The notes beneath the pieces were generated by a model. That model did not search any database. It was not told where the DNA came from and worked only from the letters and a program-made list of their open reading frames with translations. A stretch of 6,313 nt of DNA from an uncultured Oscillospiraceae bacterium (lineage in GTDB: Bacteria > Bacillota > Clostridia > Oscillospirales > Oscillospiraceae). Positions within the stretch are counted from its first letter, which is position 1. Each line of letters begins with the position of its first letter. The translations under genes and the position numbers were made by a program. The stretch lies in the NCBI GenBank assembly GCA_934659415.1, contig CAKUHW010000063.1, positions 1-6,313 of the forward strand, read 5' to 3'. Positions 1 to 4,066 of the stretch are shown piece after piece.

Positions 1-396
1 GGTATGCCCCGGCGTCTCCATGACCTCCACCTGGATGGACCCCACCCGGAGGATATCCCCCTCCCGATAGAACCGGATGCCGCCATAGGCGCTCACCGCC
101 GGGAAGGTACTGCCGAAGATGGTCACCGTCTTTTGCTTTTCATCCACATCTGCCGGGTGACACCACACCGGCAGCTCCGGCCACTGGGCCCGCAGGCCCG
201 GTATGCCGAGGATATGGTCAAAGTGGCTGTGGGTGAGCAGGATTCCCACCGGATCCAGGCCCTGCCCCCGAACCACGGCCGCCACCTGGGCGCCGTCGTC
301 CCCCGGGTCCACCACCGCGCACTTATGCGTGGCCTCGTCCCAGAAAATATAGCAGTTGGTGCCGATCATCCCCAGCTGCATGGTCTTTAGCTGCAT
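1..396 (-). CDS. MBL-fold metallo-hydrolase (glyoxalase II-like, YqgX type), C-terminus outside window
   Basis: The first 132 residues of a metallo-beta-lactamase-superfamily hydrolase are present; the gene runs off the window's left edge. The N-terminus reads MQLKTMQLGMIGTNCYIFWD, the usual start of the small glyoxalase II-like family, whose TNCY strand is typical. The zinc-binding motif HSHFDH lies at residues 56-61 (His56, His58, Asp60, His61), and TPGHT at 128-132 supplies the next metal-ligand histidine, His131. Complete members of this family are about 200-215 residues, so roughly 80 residues are missing. The ATG at 396 is preferred over the in-frame ATG at 381 because GGAGAGG (minus strand, about 8 nt upstream) fits only the former. 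Family members hydrolyse thioesters such as S-lactoylglutathione analogues, or related small substrates, in the cytoplasm. The substrate here cannot be told from sequence. The gene has its own promoter and lies behind the jag operon terminator, so it is probably a separate transcription unit. Confidence 0.93.
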   Translation of the reverse strand, partial: MQLKTMQLGMIGTNCYIFWDEATHKCAVVDPGDDGAQVAAVVRGQGLDPVGILLTHSHFDHILGIPGLRAQWPELPVWCHPADVDEKQKTVTIFGSTFPAVSAYGGIRFYREGDILRVGSIQVEVMETPGHT

Positions 397-413
397 CGCT
401 GTCACCTCTCCTT

Positions 414-429
414 AGCCGGTCTCCCGGCT
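414..429 (-). promoter_or_regulatory. Leader hairpin next to the MBL-hydrolase ribosome-binding site
   Basis: On the minus strand AGCCGG, loop GAGA, CCGGCT form a perfect 6-bp GC-rich stem closed by a GNRA-type tetraloop. The stem ends immediately before AAGGAGAGG, the Shine-Dalgarno sequence of the MBL hydrolase. It lies inside the predicted 5' leader (transcription start near 434). It could stabilise the transcript or modulate ribosome access. It has no U-tract and is not a terminator. Function is inferred. Confidence 0.5.
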
Positions 430-440
430 GAATTCTTTCT

Positions 441-469
441 ATTCTATCTGATTTTTGTCCAATTGTAAA
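441..469 (-). promoter_or_regulatory. Sigma-A promoter of the MBL hydrolase
   Basis: Read on the minus strand: -35 TTTACA (469-464), a 17-bp spacer, and -10 TAGAAT (446-441). Each hexamer matches the sigma-70/sigma-A consensus at 5 of 6 positions and the spacing is optimal. Expected start is near 434, giving a leader of roughly 38 nt. The surrounding stretch is visibly AT-richer than the flanking genes. Confidence 0.75.
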
Positions 470-495
470 GGTCTCTTTCCCTTCCGGCCGGGAAG

Positions 496-527
496 TTTTC
501 CACAACTGTGAGCGATACTGTGGAAAT
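496..527. other. Convergent pair of DnaA-box-like sites
   Basis: TTTTCCACA (496-504) and TGTGGAAAT (519-527) face each other as an inverted repeat. The shared core TTTCCACA/TGTGGAAA is 8 bp per arm with 14 bp between. TTTTCCACA differs from the canonical DnaA box TTATCCACA by one base; the other site (reverse complement ATTTCCACA) differs by two. Within the gap, ACTGTG at 505-510 is repeated at 517-522. The element lies between the jag operon terminator and the -35 of the MBL hydrolase. Possible roles are a remote DnaA-binding site, an operator for the MBL gene, or a simple hairpin; the sequence alone does not decide. Confidence 0.45.
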
Positions 528-532
528 ATTCT

Positions 533-578
533 TATAAACAAAGAAGACCGCGGGAGCTGACCAAGCCTCCGCGGCCTT
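533..578 (-). terminator. Rho-independent terminator of the rpmH-jag operon
   Basis: On the minus strand a 15-bp stem pairs AAGGCCGCGGAGGCT with AGCTCCCGCGGTCTT (positions 578-564 and 558-544). It has one mismatch, two G-U pairs and a 5-nt loop, TGGTC. The T-rich run CTTTGTTT follows. It starts about 22 nt after the jag stop codon, so the operon ends here and the MBL hydrolase is not read from it unless by read-through. Confidence 0.85.
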
Positions 579-600
579 CCTGCATTTCTGTTCAGATCCC

Positions 601-1422
601 TTATCCCTGCTTGTTGGGGTCGTAGGCCACCACCGTGCGGCGGTTGGGCTCGGTGCCGGTGGAGAAGGTGGACACACCGGGGTAATCCTGCAGCGCCGCG
701 TGGATCACATGGCGTTCATAGGCGTTCATGGCCTCCAGCGTCACGTTCCGGCGGTACTTCACCACCCGGGCGGCCGTCTTGCGGGCCAGCCGCTCCAGCG
801 ACTCCTCCCGGCGGGCACGGTAGCCCTCGGCGTCCACATGGATGCGGGCCCGGTGGCTGCGGCCGCGGTTCACCGCGTAGCCGGTGAGCTGCTGGATGGC
901 GTCCAGGGTCTCCCCCCGGTGGCCGATGAGCGCGCCCATATCCGGCCCCTCCAGGACCACCTGATAGGTGTCTCCCTCCCGGGTGACCACAGGGGTGGCC
1001 TCCACGCCCATGTGGGCGAACAGGCCGGTCTGGAAGTCCACGATGGCCTGGGCCACGCTGTCCTCCCCGGCGGCACGCTCCGCCTTGGGCGCTGCGCTCT
1101 CAGGCTGCGCGGCCTTGGGCGCGGCATTCTTTTTCTCCTCCTGCCGGGGAGCCGCCTGCTTTTCGGGCGCGGGGGCGCTCTCGGCTGCCGGGGCGCTCTT
1201 CTCTGCCACAGGCTCAGGCGCGGGAACGGGGGCGGGCTCCTCATCGGGCCCCTCGTAGGTCAGCTTCACCCGGGCGGGTACGGAGCCGATGCCCAGAAAG
1301 CCGGTCTTGCCCCGCTCCAGAATCTCAAGGGACACATCATCCCGCTCCAGGCCCAGCTGGGCCAGACCCTTGGCGATGGCCTCCTCCTCCGTCTTGGCGG
1401 AGACTTCGATAAACTTCAGCAT
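601..1422 (-). CDS. jag: Jag / KhpB (EloR) RNA-binding protein, KH-R3H
   Basis: A 273-residue RNA-binding protein of the Jag/KhpB/EloR family, which in Gram-positives partners the small KH protein KhpA and affects cell elongation and division. Domains seen: Jag-N at 1-57 (starts MLKFIEVSAKTEEEAIAKGL, with GKTGFLGIG at 38-46). A low-complexity Ala/Pro/Glu/Lys linker runs from about 60 to 120. A KH domain at about 125-198 carries the GxxG loop GHRG at 167-170. An R3H domain at about 205-273 has Arg237 and His241 in the RxxxH motif and a GTEPNRR ending. The start chosen is the ATG at 1422. An upstream in-frame ATG would add 16 residues, but Jag proteins begin with this MLKF-like strand, and AAAGGAG lies 10 nt upstream of 1422. 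That ribosome-binding site is embedded in the last codons and stop of yidC, 7 nt away, suggesting coupled translation. It is the last gene of the operon. The linker is longer and more alanine-rich than in Bacillus Jag. Confidence 0.95.
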   Translation of the reverse strand: MLKFIEVSAKTEEEAIAKGLAQLGLERDDVSLEILERGKTGFLGIGSVPARVKLTYEGPDEEPAPVPAPEPVAEKSAPAAESAPAPEKQAAPRQEEKKNAAPKAAQPESAAPKAERAAGEDSVAQAIVDFQTGLFAHMGVEATPVVTREGDTYQVVLEGPDMGALIGHRGETLDAIQQLTGYAVNRGRSHRARIHVDAEGYRARREESLERLARKTAARVVKYRRNVTLEAMNAYERHVIHAALQDYPGVSTFSTGTEPNRRTVVAYDPNKQG

Positions 1423-1429
1423 CAGTCTC

Positions 1430-2863
1430 TCACTCCTTTCCCTGGTCCTCGTCGGAGTAAGGGGCCTCATAATCGGCAGAGCCCTCCGCGGCGGCCTCGT
1501 CCGCGGTGATCTCCTCCGCCTGGGCAGCCTGCTCCTCGGCGGCGCCGGCGGCAGCCTCGCTCAGGTCCAGTCCGGCGTCCCGGCCCTCGGCCACGGCCTC
1601 ATCGGCCCGGATCTCGGCGGTCTCGGCGGCGATATCCTCCGCGGCGCTCACAGACACGTCCTCGGGGATCTGGATGCCCTCCTCGGCCAGGATCTGTTTC
1701 TCCTCCTCGGTGAGGGGCTCCAACTCGGGGGCGGGCTTTTTGTACTTGTCATCGGGGTCGTGATAGGCCGTCACGGGGTAGCGGTTGGGATCGTAGCTGC
1801 GGCCCCGGGCATAGGCGCGGATGCCCTCCCGGCTGGCGGCCAGGTCCACGCCCTTCTCCTTGGCCTTGGGCTGCTGGGCCTTCTTCTTGCCCGCGGCAAT
1901 GGCCTCGGCCTTGCGCTGGGCGGCCTGGCGGCGGCGCTCCTTCTCGGCCTCCTTGGCCTTCCTGGCGGCCTCCTCCATCTCCTGGCGGGCCTTCTCATAG
2001 TCCTTCTTCAGAATCTTGCCGCACAGCCACTCCTGCACCATCATCAGCACGGAGTTGGCGATCCAGTAGATACACAGACCGGCGGGCATGGCAAAGCCGA
2101 TCCACAGGGAGATGAGGGGGGAGACGATCATCATGCTCTTGCTGGAGGGGTTGGAGGAGGGGTCGGAGGCGCTCATCTGATTGGTCTTCTGGGACACGAT
2201 CATGGACAGCACGGAGAGACCGGCGGAAATGATGGGCAGCAGGAACAGACCGATAGAGTTCCAGCTCAGGCCGTCGGCCCAGAACTTCCAGTTGGGGATC
2301 TGGGACAGATCCAGCCCCAGGAAGCTGAAGTTGACCACGAACATCCCCGCGGCGGCGGCCCCGGTGGCGGCGGCCGCAGAGCGGGCGGTCTCCAGGTTGC
2401 CGACGTTCAGCCGGGAGGCCAGGGTCAGCTCGTTATAGCCGCCCACGGCGAAGTCGGACCAGCCCAGGGCGCTCGCCACGGCGGCGGTGGCGTCCTCGGT
2501 CAGACGCATCATGTACTTCATGGGACGGCGGATGATGGCATACAGGGGCATGAGGATGATCAGGGGGATCATAGACCAGCCGCAGCCGCCGGTGGGGCTG
2601 ATGCCGTTATCGGCGTAGAACTGCTGGACCTCGCGGTTATAGCGCTCCCGGTCGTTGCCGCAGCGCTTCTGGATCTCCTTGAGCTGAGCGGAGACCATGT
2701 TCATCTTGATCATGCTCTTCTTTCCCTTCAGGGACAGGGGGAAGAGGATGATCTTGATCACCAGGGTGAAGAGGATCAGGGCGATGCCATAGCTGTCGAA
2801 CACCTGGCAGAATACCTTCAGCAGCCAGCTGAAGGGGGTCAGGACGATCTGCCAAAAATCCAT
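1430..2863 (-). CDS. yidC: Membrane protein insertase YidC/Oxa1 with long charged C-terminal tail
   Basis: Inserts membrane proteins into the cytoplasmic membrane, alone or with the Sec translocon. 477 residues, much longer than the roughly 260-280 of Bacillus paralogues. There is no lipoprotein signal; the protein starts MDFWQIVLTPFSWLLKVF. Membrane segments by eye: about 24-44, 95-115, 201-222, 244-258 and 261-281, the five helices of the Oxa1 core. Lys37 sits in the first helix where the family has its essential groove arginine. The cytoplasmic hairpin covers 45-94. PTGGCGWSMIP (90-100) and MPAGLCIYWIAN (259-270) are family signatures. The loop between helices 2 and 3 is about 85 residues, enlarged and alanine-rich (162-173). 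After 285 comes a basic probable coiled coil (to about 337), then a strongly acidic region (about 370-477) in which ADEAxAEG occurs twice (420-427, 454-461). ATG at 2863 has AGGAGG 6 nt upstream, overlapping the yidD stop. Fourth gene of the operon. Confidence 0.96.
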   Translation of the reverse strand: MDFWQIVLTPFSWLLKVFCQVFDSYGIALILFTLVIKIILFPLSLKGKKSMIKMNMVSAQLKEIQKRCGNDRERYNREVQQFYADNGISPTGGCGWSMIPLIILMPLYAIIRRPMKYMMRLTEDATAAVASALGWSDFAVGGYNELTLASRLNVGNLETARSAAAATGAAAAGMFVVNFSFLGLDLSQIPNWKFWADGLSWNSIGLFLLPIISAGLSVLSMIVSQKTNQMSASDPSSNPSSKSMMIVSPLISLWIGFAMPAGLCIYWIANSVLMMVQEWLCGKILKKDYEKARQEMEEAARKAKEAEKERRRQAAQRKAEAIAAGKKKAQQPKAKEKGVDLAASREGIRAYARGRSYDPNRYPVTAYHDPDDKYKKPAPELEPLTEEEKQILAEEGIQIPEDVSVSAAEDIAAETAEIRADEAVAEGRDAGLDLSEAAAGAAEEQAAQAEEITADEAAAEGSADYEAPYSDEDQGKE

Positions 2864-2873
2864 GGGAAACCTC

Positions 2874-3110
2874 CTATTTTCGGTTTTTTTTCGGTGGGAC
2901 AGGGTCGTAGATGTAATTCTTATCCCGGTGGAAGGGGTGGCAGCGCAGAATGCGCCACAGCGCCAGGGCGGAGCCCTTCAGGGCGCCGTGCACCTGAATG
3001 GCCTCCATGGCGTAGGTGGAGCAGGTGGGGATGAACCGGCAGCAGGGGGGGCGCAGGGGGGAAATGCTCGTCCGGTAAAAGCGGATGAGCGCCAGCAGCA
3101 GGCCCTTCAT
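2874..3110 (-). CDS. yidD: Membrane protein insertion efficiency factor YidD
   Basis: A 78-residue protein of the YidD family (typical length 70-85), a small membrane-associated factor that aids YidC-dependent insertion. The family block is clear: [19 protein letters not shown] at 24-42, [16 protein letters not shown] at 45-60 and YDPVP at 68-72. Cysteines are at 23, 24, 30 and 57. An amphipathic N-terminal helix, [18 protein letters not shown], probably lies on the membrane. The ATG overlaps the rnpA stop in the arrangement ATGA (4-bp overlap), so translation is probably coupled. The TAG stop at 2874-2876 is part of the TAGGAGG that serves as the yidC ribosome-binding site. The usual HPGG(Y/W)DPVP ending is replaced by [12 protein letters not shown]. 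Near the 3' end a run of eight A residues (minus strand) encodes part of the lysine-rich tail. Confidence 0.95.
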   Translation of the reverse strand: MKGLLLALIRFYRTSISPLRPPCCRFIPTCSTYAMEAIQVHGALKGSALALWRILRCHPFHRDKNYIYDPVPPKKNRK

Positions 3111-3484
3111 AGGCCCTCCGCCCTCTCTCCCCTGTTCTCCTTCTTCTGTCCGGCCAGCAGCCCGGTCTCCTCCGCCAGGCGGAGAAAGGACCGCTCCAGC
3201 TGGGCATAGCTGCTGTCCACCGCCCGGCGGCGGGCCACGATCACCACATCCCGGCTGCGGACCAGCTGGTCCTCATGGAGCCGGTAGATCTCCCGCAGGC
3301 GGCGGCGGACGCGGTTGCGCACCACCGCGTGCCCCAGCTTGGCGGACACGGTGAGCCCCAGCCGGTTCTCCCGCCGGCCGTTCTGGCGCACATAGATGGC
3401 CAGACGGCTGTCTGCGGCGGTCCTGCCCTTCTGGTACAGCCTGCGAAACACATGGTTTTCTTTCAGGGACACGGTGATCTTCAC
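3107..3484 (-). CDS. rnpA: Ribonuclease P protein component
   Basis: Protein subunit of RNase P, which helps the catalytic RNA remove 5' leaders from precursor tRNAs. 125 residues, close to the usual 110-125. The conserved core [19 protein letters not shown] begins at 41 and contains the RNR signature (Arg56-Asn57-Arg58), followed by RRRLREIYR (60-68) that binds [12 protein letters not shown] at 77-85 is the family's next strand. The N-terminus [20 protein letters not shown] is typical. The start is GTG at 3484, supported by AAGGAG 8 nt upstream; no ATG fits. Its stop overlaps the yidD start by 4 bp. It follows rpmH after a 107-bp spacer containing strong secondary structure, which may set RnpA output below that of L34. 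Confidence 0.96.
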   Translation of the reverse strand: MKITVSLKENHVFRRLYQKGRTAADSRLAIYVRQNGRRENRLGLTVSAKLGHAVVRNRVRRRLREIYRLHEDQLVRSRDVVIVARRRAVDSSYAQLERSFLRLAEETGLLAGQKKENRGERAEGL

Positions 3485-3511
3485 AGCGGATACTCCTTAC
3501 ATCAGATGCGC

Positions 3512-3579
3512 CGGGATACCGAAACGGACATAGGGGCGAGGGAGAAACTCCCGCGCCCCGGTCTTATCTCGATATCCCG
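3512..3579 (-). other. Structured RNA spacer between rpmH and rnpA
   Basis: On the minus strand GGGGCGCGGGAG, loop TTT, CTCCCTCGCCCC form a 12-bp stem with a single mismatch (plus coordinates 3533-3544 and 3548-3559). It is enclosed by a second pair of perfect 7-nt arms, CGGGATA and TATCCCG (3579-3573 and 3518-3512). No U-tract follows, so a standard terminator is unlikely. An attenuating hairpin, an RNase processing site or a transcript stabiliser between L34 and RnpA messages would fit. Structure is seen directly; function is inferred. Confidence 0.55.
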
Positions 3580-3591
3580 ATGTTGCCGCCA

Positions 3592-3726
3592 TCAGTGGGA
3601 CAGGCGGACACGGCCCTTCGCGCGGCGGCGGGCCAGGACCTTACGGCCGTTGGCGGTAGCCATACGCTTGCGGAAGCCATGGACCTTGGAGCGCTGACGC
3701 TTCTTGGGCTGATAGGTACGAACCAT
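3592..3726 (-). CDS. rpmH: 50S ribosomal protein L34 (bL34)
   Basis: A 44-residue, strongly basic protein of the large ribosomal subunit, unmistakable from its start [20 protein letters not shown] and the continuation [19 protein letters not shown], ending VRLSH. Length equals the family norm. ATG at 3726 has AGGAGGTG (3741-3734) with a 7-nt spacer, an excellent ribosome-binding site. First gene of the minus-strand operon, about 100 nt downstream of the predicted transcription start. Its position next to dnaA is the hallmark of the bacterial origin region. Confidence 0.98.
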   Translation of the reverse strand: MVRTYQPKKRQRSKVHGFRKRMATANGRKVLARRRAKGRVRLSH

Positions 3727-3750
3727 GCGGGAACACCTCCTGTACAAATT

Positions 3751-3768
3751 GGCGGAAATTTTTCCGCC
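3751..3768 (-). promoter_or_regulatory. Leader hairpin upstream of rpmH
   Basis: GGCGGAAA and TTTCCGCC are perfect 8-nt inverted arms separated by 2 nt; realistically a 7-bp stem with a 4-nt loop. On the rpmH transcript it ends 9 nt before the AGGAGGTG ribosome-binding site. It lacks a downstream U-tract, so it is not a terminator. It could tune L34 translation or transcript stability. Confidence 0.5.
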
Positions 3769-3833
3769 TCCACAACGCCTGCCCGGAGGGCGCGGCGCGG
3801 TCGATGAAATGAGCGCAGAAAAGCGCGAGAGAA

Positions 3834-3862
3834 ATTATACCGTAATCTCCCCCCTCTGTCAA
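3834..3862 (-). promoter_or_regulatory. Consensus sigma-A promoter of the rpmH-jag operon
   Basis: Minus strand: -35 TTGACA (3862-3857), exactly 17 bp, then -10 TATAAT (3839-3834). Both hexamers match the consensus perfectly. Expected start is near 3827, giving a leader of about 100 nt before the rpmH ATG. This should be one of the strongest promoters in the genome, in keeping with ribosomal-protein demand. Confidence 0.93.
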
Positions 3863-3883
3863 CCGAAATTCCGGTAAAACCGG
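3862..3883. repeat. Overlapping inverted repeats at the rpmH -35
   Basis: ACCGAAATTCCGGT (3862-3875) is a 14-bp palindrome with one mismatched pair. It is followed, sharing CCGGT, by CCGGT-AAA-ACCGG (3871-3883). Together they give three ACCG/CGGT half-sites abutting the outer end of the -35 hexamer. A regulator site is possible; no known regulator is assigned. Confidence 0.35.
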
Positions 3884-4007
3884 CCAAAAACTTTCCTTTT
3901 CGGTACGGACACCATATGTTGTACCCTACGGATCGCCGCGCCACAATTCTTTTGTCCCTCCCCTCGCTTCCATGGCTACCTATATATAGAGAAATCGCGG
4001 AAAACCC

Positions 4008-4036
4008 TTGTGGTCACGCCGTGGATATGGTATAAT
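4008..4036 (+). promoter_or_regulatory. dnaA promoter with extended -10 and overlapping DnaA-like sites
   Basis: -10 TATAAT (4031-4036) is perfect and preceded by TGG, an extended -10 (TGn). The -35 TTGTGG (4008-4013) lies 17 bp upstream and matches only the TTG half. Expected start is near 4043, a leader of about 24 nt. The promoter overlaps two sequences resembling DnaA boxes, TGTGGTCAC (4009-4017) and CGTGGATAT (4020-4028), 11 bp apart on the same strand. That would suit autorepression by DnaA. Confidence 0.85.
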
Positions 4037-4066
4037 AAATCGGTTATTTATTGAGGGGGTGTCTGC

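Larger units (their letters stand above)
3727..4066. other. rpmH-dnaA divergent spacer, candidate part of oriC
   Basis: A 340-bp gene-free stretch between the divergent rpmH and dnaA starts. It contains the rpmH leader (about 3727-3827), the rpmH promoter (3834-3862) and a group of ACCG/CGGT inverted repeats just upstream of it (3862-3883). The AT-rich patch CTATATATAG lies near 3979-3990, and the dnaA promoter at 4008-4036. In many Firmicutes this spacer is one half of a bipartite origin. I found no perfect TTATCCACA box; the best match is CGTGGATAT at 4020-4028 (7 of 9). No parS-like palindrome and no small gene were seen. Confidence 0.5.

Noticed and set aside
4..390. 128-codon plus-strand frame antisense to the MBL hydrolase
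   Set aside because: The opposite strand has a clear MBL motif set (HSHFDH, TPGHT) with promoter and ribosome-binding site; this frame has none.
481..495. CTTCC-GGCCG-GGAAG followed by TTTT, a possible plus-strand terminator
   Set aside because: Stem of only 5 bp and no plus-strand gene upstream to terminate; the adjacent T run belongs to the DnaA-box-like site.
1423..1470. Upstream ATG extending jag by 16 residues
   Set aside because: The extension (MRPLTPTRTRERSERL) overlaps yidC, is unlike any Jag N-terminus, and the ribosome-binding site fits the ATG at 1422.
1289..3034. Long plus-strand open frame (581 codons) antisense to yidC and jag
   Set aside because: It is the mirror of GC-rich real genes: rich in Gly, Leu and His without recognisable domains, and opposite to a YidC with complete family signatures.
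3902..3925. GGTAC and GTACC arms around CATATG upstream of the rpmH promoter
   Set aside because: Only 5-bp arms with 14 bp between, and the inner palindrome is off-centre; not distinguishable from chance.
3564..3944. 126-codon minus-strand frame overlapping rpmH
   Set aside because: Overlapping rpmH/rnpA genes are known from Thermus, so it was considered, but this frame has no family resemblance and covers the rpmH promoter and leader.
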